This document shows, piece after piece, positions 14,367-20,880 of a stretch of 24,160 bases of DNA. The translations under genes were made by a program, and so were the position numbers. This DNA comes from a virus. How positions within the stretch are numbered: the first letter of the stretch is position 1; every line of letters starts with the position of its first letter. The DNA lies in the IMG/VR virus record IMGVR_UViG_3300042691_014395, positions 1-24,160 of that record; one strand, written 5' to 3'. The notes below the pieces were generated by a model. The model had not been told where the DNA came from and did no database searches. It saw only the letters and a program-made list of their open reading frames with translations.

Positions 14367-15113
14367 TCAGCTCACGGTTGCCACAGTCAGCACCGGCAGC
14401 GTATCGCCAGTGCCAAAGACGGTGGGGTCGTCGATCGTCAACACATCGCCCACCTTGTAGTTCTCGCCAGAGGCCACGATGGTTGCGGTCTGGATCACAC
14501 CAGAACCATTCACTGTGATCGTGACGGTGGCATTCTTGCCCGAGCCATTGCCTTGTGCCGGAGTGGTGCTGACCAGCGGAACGCCAGTCTGAGCGGACAG
14601 GCCAAGGCCGCCGTTGGTGACCGTCAGCGTGGCAATGCCGTCACCCTGCTGGTAGTTCTTGGGTGCGCCATAGCCCACCAGGTCAAAGGTCACAGCCGCC
14701 ACTGAGCCAGCTTCCAGGCTCTCAGACCAGTTGCCCACAAACGCTACTCCGGCATCGACTTGCGCATCGGTGTTGCCAGCACCCAGCAGCGGCAGCTGAC
14801 GGTACCACTGAACCGCCACGTTGTTGGCCGAGGTCTGCGCTGCACGCTTGAGGATCAGGTAGCCCGTGGAGGTCGGGTCCAGGTTCAGCGCGGCACTGAT
14901 CGTATAGCTGTTGCCGGTAACAATGCTGGACTTGAAGCCGAAGTCGGTGCTGTAGTCCAGCACATCCTGCGTGTCCGAGCTGACCGAGATTGAAGCATTG
15001 GTCAGGCTCAGCACCTCCGTCATGGTGCTGGAGCTTGTCGGAGCGCTGGAAGCGGTGGTGCCAGCCTTGACCCAGAACCTGAGATCAAGAGCGGCGAAAT
15101 AGGTTCCGGCCAC
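14367..15113 (-). CDS. Major tail tube protein with extra C-terminal domain
   Basis: 248 residues from GTG 15113. The N-terminal two thirds (AALDLRFWVKAGTTASSAPT, EVLSLTNASISVSSDTQDVL, DYSTDFGFKSSIVTGNSYTI, WSESLEAGSVAAVTFDLVGYG) has the succession of strands expected for a siphoviral tail tube protein. Its location after the adaptor genes and before the tape measure supports this. Residues about 165-248 form a second, beta-rich, Gly/Thr-rich domain with KNATVTITVNGSGVIQTATI and ASGENYKVGDVLTI. This 'G-x-x-Y-x-VGDVLTI' pattern is common in appended domains of phage structural proteins. A surface-decorating tail domain is inferred. A strong motif copy lies 31 nt from the start, and an intrinsic terminator follows the gene. 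Confidence 0.82.
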   Translation of the reverse strand: MAGTYFAALDLRFWVKAGTTASSAPTSSSTMTEVLSLTNASISVSSDTQDVLDYSTDFGFKSSIVTGNSYTISAALNLDPTSTGYLILKRAAQTSANNVAVQWYRQLPLLGAGNTDAQVDAGVAFVGNWSESLEAGSVAAVTFDLVGYGAPKNYQQGDGIATLTVTNGGLGLSAQTGVPLVSTTPAQGNGSGKNATVTITVNGSGVIQTATIVASGENYKVGDVLTIDDPTVFGTGDTLPVLTVATVS

Positions 15114-15133
15114 GTGGGTGTTGTTGCGTGTGC

Positions 15134-15144
15134 CCTAACTTGCC
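15134..15144 (-). repeat. Start-associated motif copy (GGCAAGTTAGG)
   Basis: It contains the TAG stop of the sigma-like gene and lies 31 nt from the GTG of the major tail protein at 15113. Confidence 0.75.
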
Positions 15145-15722
15145 GCCAGCCGCTCTTCCTCTGCTTCCAGCACCTCCCACGGTGTCGGGATCGGCGAGAC
15201 GTGCAGGTCGAAGCCTTTGACGTCATGCGCAATGCCGGCGGTGGCCAGCAGCGCATCCTTCAGGTCGGTCTTGCTGCAGCTCAACTCGCGGCACACGGCT
15301 GCAGACTCCCAGCCCAGCGCCATCAGCTTGCGGGCCTGGTTGCCGAGCAGCCGCGCCTTGTGCGTCGCCTTGATTGTCCAGTTGTGGCTGCGCAGGTAAT
15401 GCAGCACCTCACCTTGCGCAAAGGCCCAGAAGATGGTGCTCAGCCTTCCGCGGTCCGGGTTCCAGGCCTTGCACGCCTTGATGAAGGCCATGTCCACGCA
15501 GGAAAAGATGTCTTCGCGTGCAATGCAGTGCCCGTACTTGCGTGCCAGCTTGCCACCGAAGCTCTTGATCAGGCCAATGTGCTCGGCATACATGCGCCCG
15601 ATGCGGCGCTGCTCAGAGCGGGTCAGCGGGTTGGCTAGATACGGTTCAGCACGTCGCTTAAGCGGTGCAACTGCAGCAACCGCAAACAGATCAAGCTGGC
15701 ATTCAGCGACGGGCATTTTCAC
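15135..15722 (-). CDS. Sigma-70-like RNA polymerase sigma factor
   Basis: 195 residues. Residues about 40-115 match sigma-70 region 2: GRMYAEHIGLIKSFGGKLAR, KYG, then AREDIFSCVDMAFIKACKAW, NPDRGRLSTIFWAFAQGEVL and HYLRSHN. The 'F-x-KA-x-x-x-[WF]-[ND]-P-[DE]-RG-x-[LF]-ST-x-x-x-x-x-x-x-x-[EI]-x-x-[YF]-[LI]-R' pattern is characteristic. Residues about 130-160 (ARKLMALGWESAAVCRELSC, SKTDLKDALLAT) form a region-4-like helix-turn-helix. The C-terminal 35 residues are acidic. It should bind host core RNA polymerase and redirect it, plausibly to late phage promoters. It starts at GTG 15722 or ATG 15716. Its location between adaptor and tail tube genes is unusual, since such regulators commonly sit outside the structural module. 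Confidence 0.85.
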   Translation of the reverse strand: MKMPVAECQLDLFAVAAVAPLKRRAEPYLANPLTRSEQRRIGRMYAEHIGLIKSFGGKLARKYGHCIAREDIFSCVDMAFIKACKAWNPDRGRLSTIFWAFAQGEVLHYLRSHNWTIKATHKARLLGNQARKLMALGWESAAVCRELSCSKTDLKDALLATAGIAHDVKGFDLHVSPIPTPWEVLEAEEERLAAS

Positions 15723-15723
15723 A

Positions 15724-15735
15724 CTCTAACTTCGC
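15724..15735 (-). repeat. Degenerate start-associated motif copy (GCGAAGTTAGAG)
   Basis: It contains the TAG stop of the adaptor gene and lies 13 nt from GTG 15722 (19 nt from ATG 15716) of the sigma-like gene. Confidence 0.5.
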
Positions 15736-16283
15736 AACACCGGCACTGATCGGGCGCTGGAATTGGAGCCGCTCAGGCACAAGCAACCGAGCACTTGCTT
15801 CAAGTGCGGCACCACGTTCAAAGCGTTCTTGGCTTCTGCCTGGCCGGCCTGGTTGAACTCCACGTCGATCACGTCCACCCGCGCTCGCTTCAGGTTGGCA
15901 TTGGGGATGCCAGGGATCAGTTCACTGCTACCAGCGCCGGTGCCGCTGAGCACGTTGCTGTCACCCAGCAGGTATTCCGCCAGGTCAAAGGCGGCTTGCT
16001 TGATCGGCTGCGGAATCTCGCTGCTGGTGAAGCTCCAGTCGCCGCATTCAGCATCACTGCGCGGCCAGAGCAGCGCCTGCGTTGTGGAAGCCTTGCTGCC
16101 CACGTATTGCAGCTCGTCAAGGTAGCGGGTCGCCATGATCAGCGCCCGGCCCTTGTTGTCAGTGGTTGCCGTGGCCCAGTTCAGGGTGCCGAGGTACAGG
16201 TTGGCCAGATCATCAGCAGCGGCCACCGACAGGTAGCTGTTGGCATTGCTGGCCCCGGCAGTGGCGACAACGGTGACGGGCAT
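15726..16283 (-). CDS. Head-tail adaptor (DnaT-like/gp6-type connector)
   Basis: 185 residues. The pattern ASNANSYLSVAAADDLANLY, then LNWATATTDNKGRALIMATR, YLDELQYVGSKASTTQALLW and PRSDAECGDWSFTSSEIPQP, IKQAAFDLAEYLL, is that of the phage family often labelled 'DnaT-like ssDNA-binding' but placed as a head-tail connector ('NSYVS-x-x-EAD-x-Y ... ALI-x-AT-x-x-LD ... Q-x-L-x-WPR'). It follows the minor head protein, the normal place for the first adaptor ring. The last 25 residues (LGCLCLSGSNSSARSVPVLRS) are unlike the rest. The start lies 28 nt from a strong motif copy. Confidence 0.85.
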   Translation of the reverse strand: MPVTVVATAGASNANSYLSVAAADDLANLYLGTLNWATATTDNKGRALIMATRYLDELQYVGSKASTTQALLWPRSDAECGDWSFTSSEIPQPIKQAAFDLAEYLLGDSNVLSGTGAGSSELIPGIPNANLKRARVDVIDVEFNQAGQAEAKNALNVVPHLKQVLGCLCLSGSNSSARSVPVLRS

Positions 16284-16300
16284 GGCGGCGCACTCTTGGC

Positions 16301-16311
16301 CTTAAGTTGCC
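16301..16311 (-). repeat. Start-associated motif copy (GGCAACTTAAG)
   Basis: It contains the TAA stop of the minor head protein gene (CCACCGGCAACTTAAGG) and lies 28 nt upstream of the ATG at 16283. The CCACCGGCAA prefix is shared with the copy at 6551. Confidence 0.75.
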
Positions 16312-17327
16312 GGTGGCGTCTTCGGTGCTGACCAGAGCTTGACGGCCTTGTCGAAGCCGATCTCGCCGTCCACCAGGCGCTGGCCGAGCTTCTTGCCGAA
16401 GATGGCCTGCGCAGTTGCAGGGTTGTCGCTGACCCACTGCCTAGCCGCAACCTTAAAGCTCAGCGCTTGCTCAGCGCCATCGCCGTCGGCGGGTCGCTTG
16501 GGCGGCACCTTGTTGCCACTCGGGTCGGTCATGTCTTCGCTGCGCCACTTCCACGGCAGGAGGTAGCAGCGGCACTGCATGTGCGGGCTGACCTTGCGGT
16601 AGTCAGTCGGGAAGCGCTTGCCGTCCAGCTTCAGGCAGATCGGGCAGACCGCGCTGTCCAGAACTGCCGTCCACACCAGCCCTTCAGGCCCCATCCATGC
16701 CGGGTCAGCCTCGAACTCATAGATCGCCTGCTGGGCCGCGTTGCCCACCTCCTGCACCCCGGTGCGGATGATGGCCTCGACGTTGTTCTCCGTGACGCGA
16801 ACGACCGCATCCTCATAGGTGCGGAACACTTCGCCGCCCAGATCGGACAGCCCCAACCGGATGTAGCGCTCCACGCGATCGGCCACAGCGGCCGGCAGTG
16901 TTGCGGTCAGCTGTGTGCTGAGCGTCTTGCCGCCCACCACGGCATCGTTCACCAGGCGGTTGACCTGCGCCTGTGTGACCTGCACCGCACCATCGGAGGC
17001 CAGCTCACCGCCGGCCATGGTGACCATGCGGCGGGCAAAGTCCAGCTGCCGCTCGACAAATGGCGCCAAGGCGTTCTGCATGGCCGCCAGCTGCGGCACG
17101 CCGAAGCTGTCCTGCACGCTGCGGCCAACAGCTGCAACGATGCTGGCAATGATGCGCTCCCGGCCTGGCCCTACAGCCAGAGCGCCGGAACTGCCCACCG
17201 CACGCTCCACAACTGCCAGCGTGGTGCGCAGATCGCGCAACGCCTGCTTGATCAGGCGGTCTTCCAGCTTCTTGGCCGAAAGGGCATTGCGCAGGAAGGC
17301 TTCGACCTGTGCTGACAGATCAGCCAT
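16302..17327 (-). CDS. Mu F-like minor head (head morphogenesis) protein
   Basis: 341 residues from ATG 17327, whose codon overlaps the previous stop as TGATG; an upstream in-frame start at 17381 adds 18 atypical residues and is less likely. The N-terminal two thirds is helical. The C-terminal domain carries the Mu F signature: TAVLDSAVCPICLKLDGKRF with Cys228 and Cys231, then SPHMQCRCYLLPW with His249, Cys252 and Cys254. These residues commonly form a metal-binding cluster in this family. The protein is expected inside or at the portal vertex, where it may be ejected with DNA. A C-terminal extension (AARQWVSDNPATAQAIFGKK, LGQRLVDGEIGFDKAVKLW) is the common tail of such proteins. Confidence 0.92.
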   Translation of the reverse strand: MADLSAQVEAFLRNALSAKKLEDRLIKQALRDLRTTLAVVERAVGSSGALAVGPGRERIIASIVAAVGRSVQDSFGVPQLAAMQNALAPFVERQLDFARRMVTMAGGELASDGAVQVTQAQVNRLVNDAVVGGKTLSTQLTATLPAAVADRVERYIRLGLSDLGGEVFRTYEDAVVRVTENNVEAIIRTGVQEVGNAAQQAIYEFEADPAWMGPEGLVWTAVLDSAVCPICLKLDGKRFPTDYRKVSPHMQCRCYLLPWKWRSEDMTDPSGNKVPPKRPADGDGAEQALSFKVAARQWVSDNPATAQAIFGKKLGQRLVDGEIGFDKAVKLWSAPKTPPAT

Positions 17328-17629
17328 CAGGCGGCAAACACCCTCGATGGATGCTTGGGCGAGACGACATAGGCGTCCCACCCCTCAGGCAGCTCACCGA
17401 CGAAGTTGACGTGCCAGCCGCTCAGCAGCGTGGGTGGGGTAAGCACTTCGCCGGTCTCGGGGTCGTAGGTGCCGCCTCGGTAGATGGGGCCGATCACATC
17501 CAGGGCGTGGGTGTGGCTGGCGGTGAGCACCACGGTGTCGCCGTCGTCATTGGTGGTGGTAAGGCCAGCAGCATCCAGGGCAGCCATGCCGGTGGATTCG
17601 TCGGGGAAGCGGAGGTATGTGGTGGTCAT
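17327..17629 (-). CDS. Small conserved protein downstream of head-fibre gene
   Basis: 100 residues: MTTTYLRFPDESTGMAALDA, AGLTTTNDDGDTVVLTASHT, HALDVIGPIYRGGTYDPETG, EVLTPPTLLSGWHVNFVGEL, PEGWDAYVVSPKHPSRVFAA. It is a small soluble alpha/beta or beta protein with the motifs IGPIYRGGTYDPETGEV and GWHVNFVGELPEGWDAY. I associate similar proteins with phage structural cassettes, where they follow fibre genes; the exact function is unknown. It overlaps both neighbours (ATGA at its start, TGATG at its stop), so it is tightly coupled to the fibre gene and to the minor head protein. Confidence 0.78.
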   Translation of the reverse strand: MTTTYLRFPDESTGMAALDAAGLTTTNDDGDTVVLTASHTHALDVIGPIYRGGTYDPETGEVLTPPTLLSGWHVNFVGELPEGWDAYVVSPKHPSRVFAA

Positions 17630-18684
17630 TGCGTGATGGTTTGGAGGGTGCTGTTGGAAAGGCGCTGGGGCCAGTAGGTGAGGCGGCGGATGTGAACGTT
17701 GCCTTGGGAACCGTTGCCAATAGGCTCCATGCCAATTCCAGCGCGATCAACGCTCGGCATTGTTCCAGAAGAATCTGATTGCGACGCTCCTCCGTTTTCG
17801 GCAAATCCAAAATCATTTGCTTTTGCAGCTAAAGCGGCTCTGTATTCAATACCTGCGGCATAAGCGCCTTGGTTAAAAGATGCTTGTGATACGCTGGCAT
17901 CTGTTACATCGTAAATACGATTAACGCCGCCTTGAGCACGTAACCAAATTAAGTTTGTTGCAGCGGCGTTAGTAAATTGAAATACTCTGCCGCCGCCTGC
18001 AGTAGGGCTTTGCGGAAAGCTGTACCTTGCAAACACCGTCCCCTCATCCTGCCGATACCAGGAGCTGAAGTTCGCCCCCGTGATGCTGGCCACATCTGCG
18101 GCGCGGGTGGCAGTGGCTCCGGCGGTGGCGATGTAGGAAGTCCGAAACGCACCGGCTTCAAGCTGTGCATTGGTAACAGTGCCGCTCACTGTCAGCGTCA
18201 GGCTGCCTGCGGTTGGTGTAAACGTCAGGCTGACCCGATTAGCCTCGCCAGTGCCGGTGCCAACCAGCGGGCCGGCGGTGCTGGCGCCTGTCAGCGTGAT
18301 GGTGCCGGTGCCGGTGAAATGCAGGGTATGGGCAACAGCGGTAACAGTGGCGCTCTGGGTTGACAGGGTGCCGCTGTTTAGCAGCAAATTAGTCCGCGCC
18401 TCCTCCACCAACAGCCCCAGGCTCTCGCCGGTCGTGGGGTTGTGGTCAAACCTCGGCACATCCGTGGCAGCCGTCTGCAGCGTTCCCGCGCTGTCGATGA
18501 AGGTCGCGCTGCTGGCGCGGGTGAAGGTAATCAGGCTCTGCCCCGTTCTGGAGTCAACCAGCGATTTGCTATCCGCAAAGCGCAGATCAAGGCTTGGCAC
18601 CGCTTTTGCGCTGCGCCAGAGGGCGTTGTGCACCCACAGGCCTGGCATCAACGCAGCGCGGCGCGATGGCAGTATCAACGTCAC
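17626..18684 (-). CDS. Putative head fibre/spike protein (LamG-like)
   Basis: 352 residues. N-terminal text PSLDLRFADSKSLVDSRTGQ, SLITFTRASSATFIDSAGTL, RFDHNPTTGESLGLLVEEAR, TNLLLNS is the typical start of phage head-spike/fibre proteins ('F-x-RAS-x-A-x-x-x-x-x-G ... R-x-[DE]H-x-P-x-TGE-x-LGLL-[VI]-EEARTNLLL'). The middle SGTVTNAQLEAGAFRTSYIA and TRAADVASITG is also typical. The C-terminal half is a LamG-like sandwich (YRQDEGTVFARYSFPQSP, IEYRAALAAKANDFGFAENG). Because it lies between capsid and minor head genes, a capsid-attached fibre is likelier than a tail fibre. Bases 17760-17970 are AT-richer (45-48 percent GC by hand count of three lines), consistent with exchange of the binding domain. 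Confidence 0.83.
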   Translation of the reverse strand: MTLILPSRRAALMPGLWVHNALWRSAKAVPSLDLRFADSKSLVDSRTGQSLITFTRASSATFIDSAGTLQTAATDVPRFDHNPTTGESLGLLVEEARTNLLLNSGTLSTQSATVTAVAHTLHFTGTGTITLTGASTAGPLVGTGTGEANRVSLTFTPTAGSLTLTVSGTVTNAQLEAGAFRTSYIATAGATATRAADVASITGANFSSWYRQDEGTVFARYSFPQSPTAGGGRVFQFTNAAATNLIWLRAQGGVNRIYDVTDASVSQASFNQGAYAAGIEYRAALAAKANDFGFAENGGASQSDSSGTMPSVDRAGIGMEPIGNGSQGNVHIRRLTYWPQRLSNSTLQTITQ

Positions 18685-19229
18685 AGGCCAGCCTCCAGTG
18701 TCACTACCCGCAGGCTGTGAGCAGTGCCGCTGGCTGGGGTGTACGCGCCACGGGTTTCAAGTTCGGCATAAAGGATGTTGCTGCCGGCTGCCAGTTTGAT
18801 TGCCGTGCCGCAGTAGTCAGATTGCGTGAACAACGTGCTGCCCAGGTCTTGCGGCGCTGAAAGATCGACAAACCCCGCATAGGCACCCACTTCGCCGCTC
18901 ACCAGATCAAACGCGGCGTTGTCCAGAATCGCGGTGGGAATGGCGGTGTAGAAGTGCAGCCGGAATCCGGCCATGCCGCTGGGCACCGTGGTGCTTGCAA
19001 TCATCAGGCGCACCGACTGCACTAGCACGTAGCCACCGCTGGGGCCGATGCTGGGCAGGGTGATGATGGCGCTGCCCGCATTGGCGGGCGTGACGCTATC
19101 AGCCACACCAATCACATCACCGGCGGTGTAGGCCGTGGTATTGCTGGGGCGCGTGATGGTGACCGCAGCGCGATAAGCGACACCGCTTGCTTCTACTGCA
19201 GCCTCGCCGCCGCCCAGAAAGGTGGCCAT
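18681..19229 (-). CDS. Virion beta-sandwich protein in head-fibre cassette
   Basis: 182 residues. AAVTITRPSNTTAYTAGDVI, then GVADSVTPANAGSAIITLPS, IGPSGGYVLVQSVRLMIAST, AGFRLHFYTAIPTAILDNAA, FDLVSGEVGAYAGFVDLSAP and GSTLFTQSDYCGTAIKLAAG, SNILYAELETRGAYTPASGT follow the pattern of a common phage structural family ('RP-x-[DN]TTAY-x-AGDV-[IV]-G ... F-x-L-x-[FL]-x-x-x-x-P'). It probably sits on the capsid together with the LamG-like fibre. The start overlaps the previous stop as TGATG, and the stop overlaps the fibre start as ATGA. Confidence 0.8.
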   Translation of the reverse strand: MATFLGGGEAAVEASGVAYRAAVTITRPSNTTAYTAGDVIGVADSVTPANAGSAIITLPSIGPSGGYVLVQSVRLMIASTTVPSGMAGFRLHFYTAIPTAILDNAAFDLVSGEVGAYAGFVDLSAPQDLGSTLFTQSDYCGTAIKLAAGSNILYAELETRGAYTPASGTAHSLRVVTLEAGL

Positions 19230-19384
19230 CAGTCTTCTGTCACCTGGATTTCCTTAGGTTGCCGACCACGGCGGCGAGGCCTGGCCTCTTCCTTTGGCGA
19301 GGTCTGCTCAACAGCAAAAGAGGCCGCCTCCGCAGAGGCAGCCTCCAGCTGTTCACGCAGTCGCCTGAACGCGAACAATCCCAC
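19229..19384 (-). CDS. 51-residue charged protein
   Basis: A small ORF with GTG start at 19384, 3 nt after the preceding stop: MGLFAFRRLREQLEAASAEA, ASFAVEQTSPKEEARPRRRG, RQPKEIQVTED. The N-terminus is an amphipathic helix and the C-terminus is disordered and rich in Arg, Lys and Glu (RPRRRGRQPKE). It fills the otherwise empty space between decoration and fibre genes exactly, and its stop overlaps the next ATG as TGATG, which supports translation. I recognise no family. Its coding sequence contains a motif copy. Confidence 0.65.
   Translation of the reverse strand: MGLFAFRRLREQLEAASAEAASFAVEQTSPKEEARPRRRGRQPKEIQVTED
19252..19263 (-). repeat. Start-associated motif copy (GGCAACCTAAGG)
   Basis: It lies inside the end of the 51-residue gene, 34 nt from the next ATG at 19229. 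The AAGGA at its end could serve as a Shine-Dalgarno-like element, although it is far from the start. Confidence 0.65.
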
Positions 19385-19387
19385 TGA

Positions 19388-19768
19388 TCACTTCCGGTAG
19401 AAGATGACTGTGGAGCTGGTCGCCACACGGCCAACAAAGGTGGCCGAGCTGGCTGCTGCCACGGTGGCAGAGCCGGTCACGGTCACGCTTGCACCACCAG
19501 CAAAGGTGATGGCGTGAGTGGCGCCTGCGAGGTTGACGATCGTCACCTCAAAGCACTGGCCGACCATGCCACTGTCGCCCAGCTCGCTGATGATCTCAGC
19601 AGCGGTGGCGGTGGTGTAGGTGCGGCCCGTGGATGGGGTCACCGTGATCAGGCTCTCAACGCTCTGGGCAGCGGTGAGGGTGGTGTCAGCGTTGCTGCCG
19701 GCCAGCAGCACTCGGCCCTGGGTAGCGCGGCCGAAGTTGGCCTGCTCCAGTTCAAAGATGGATGCCAT
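19388..19768 (-). CDS. Capsid decoration-type protein
   Basis: 126 residues directly downstream of the major capsid gene. After a short N-terminal segment (MASIFELEQANFGRATQGRV) it is beta-rich: SVESLITVTPSTGRTYTTAT, AAEIISELGDSGMVGQCFEV, TIVNLAGATHAITFAGGASV, TVTGSATVAAASSATFVGRV, ATSSTVIFYRK. The pattern 'AAEIISEL...VG-x-x-FE-x-x-IVN-x-x-xx-x-x-[IL]-x-x-xx-G...A-x-F-x-[GV]R' is common among small virion proteins of phages that infect cyanobacteria and others. Location and size suggest that it decorates the capsid surface. A purine-rich TGAGGTAA precedes the ATG. Confidence 0.78.
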   Translation of the reverse strand: MASIFELEQANFGRATQGRVLLAGSNADTTLTAAQSVESLITVTPSTGRTYTTATAAEIISELGDSGMVGQCFEVTIVNLAGATHAITFAGGASVTVTGSATVAAASSATFVGRVATSSTVIFYRK

Positions 19769-19779
19769 CGTTAGTTACC

Positions 19780-20805
19780 TCAGAAGTTGGGGTTGGAAAC
19801 GATGCTGACGACACCAATGTTCTTGGTCTCGTAGATCTGCGTCCAGTTGCTGGCCGCTTCCAGCGTGGCGCGGGAAGGGTTCACGCCACCAGAGGTGTAG
19901 GACACACCGAGGGGGTGATAGAGGTTGTGCCAATGCACCGACATGGCATCGCTCAGAGCGAGGATGTCACGGTCGGTCTCGGTCACAAGGCCCGACTGGG
20001 TGCCGGAAGCCATGGCACCGGGGGTGAACAGGTACGAGGCGAAGTTGGTGCCATCGTTGTTCACGTCGTCAGAGACGATCACGCGCATCCCCATGTAGAA
20101 GGGAACGGTGAGGTCGCTGGCAAAGGCTGCGGCCATGCTGCCGCCAAACACCGGGGCAATGCCGGTGGTGGCTTCAGTGCCGCCGCCACGTGCCTCATCG
20201 TTGGTCACGTAGTCGATCGCCTTGCGCTCCACGAGGTCGTAGAAGCACTTGCTGTGCATCGCAATGACGCTCAGCTTTTCGCCTTGATCGCCAAGAGCAG
20301 CGCGGGCTTCAGCCACCTTGCCGGGGTTGAGGGTGACTGCCGTTGCGTTGGAATCAATGGCCAACGCACGCAGCGCACCGGTGGTGTTGCTGGTCAGCGG
20401 GCCAAAGACACCGCGCAGGATGGAGAACACATCCTTCTGCTGCTGGTGGCTGATGTAGTCGGCGACCTTGCGGCCAATGGCCTGCATGGGGTCGTCGCCA
20501 GCGGCCAGCGCGGCCAGGGTGCGCACTTCCCAGGCGCGGCCACGGTGCAGGACCGGGCAGATCTGCTTTTCAGCACCGATCTTGCCAGGGATCAAGCTGG
20601 TGGTGTCGCTCAGGACTTCAGCGTCGCCGCTGAGGTTGGCGGACCAGGAAGGGACGTTCACATAGTCGCCGCCTTCTGTGGCATTGAGAATGTCCAGAGG
20701 TTGGATCACGCCGCTGTTGATGAAGGCCGACCGAGTGGTGACAGCCTCGTCAACGTAGGCAGTGAACACCTCGGGGACAATGATGTCGCTCCGAAGGGTT
20801 GCCAT
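19780..20805 (-). CDS. Major capsid protein
   Basis: 341 residues. The sequence RSDIIVPEVFTAYVDEAVTT, RSAFINSGVIQPLDILNATE, GGDYVNVPSWSANLSGDAEV, then RGRAWEVRTLAALAAGDDPM and QAIGRKVADYISHQQQKDVF, SILRGVFG, has the typical layout of HK97-fold major capsid proteins of the type found with DUF4055 portals: an N-terminal arm, E-loop, a long spine helix and a P-domain. Later segments KLSVIAMHSKCFYDLVERKA and FYMGMRVIVSDDVNNDG, ASYLFTPGAMASG are equally diagnostic. Scaffold upstream and decoration protein downstream complete the capsid set. It is preceded by a 75-bp leader that may carry its own signals. Confidence 0.92.
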   Translation of the reverse strand: MATLRSDIIVPEVFTAYVDEAVTTRSAFINSGVIQPLDILNATEGGDYVNVPSWSANLSGDAEVLSDTTSLIPGKIGAEKQICPVLHRGRAWEVRTLAALAAGDDPMQAIGRKVADYISHQQQKDVFSILRGVFGPLTSNTTGALRALAIDSNATAVTLNPGKVAEARAALGDQGEKLSVIAMHSKCFYDLVERKAIDYVTNDEARGGGTEATTGIAPVFGGSMAAAFASDLTVPFYMGMRVIVSDDVNNDGTNFASYLFTPGAMASGTQSGLVTETDRDILALSDAMSVHWHNLYHPLGVSYTSGGVNPSRATLEAASNWTQIYETKNIGVVSIVSNPNF

Positions 20806-20880
20806 GATGATGGTTTAAGAGGATTGGGACGCGGCCACAGGCCTTCACGGGTCAGCACAGCCTTCCCTTACGGCTATAGA
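20806..20880 (-). promoter_or_regulatory. Leader of the major capsid gene
   Basis: This is a 75-bp non-coding gap, long for this tightly packed operon. In the minus-strand sense it contains TATAGC near the scaffold stop, two related segments (CCGTAAGGGAAGGC and CCGTGAAGGCC), the small hairpin GGCC-TGT-GGCC and a pyrimidine-rich stretch before ATG. There is no Shine-Dalgarno sequence at the usual distance. It may hold a promoter, processing site or translation enhancer for capsid protein; I cannot decide which. Confidence 0.3.

Noticed and set aside
16467-17315. 282-residue plus-strand open frame opposite the minor head gene
   Set aside because: The opposite strand has the clear Mu F cysteine/histidine signature; the plus frame looks like a shadow rich in His, Arg and Ala.
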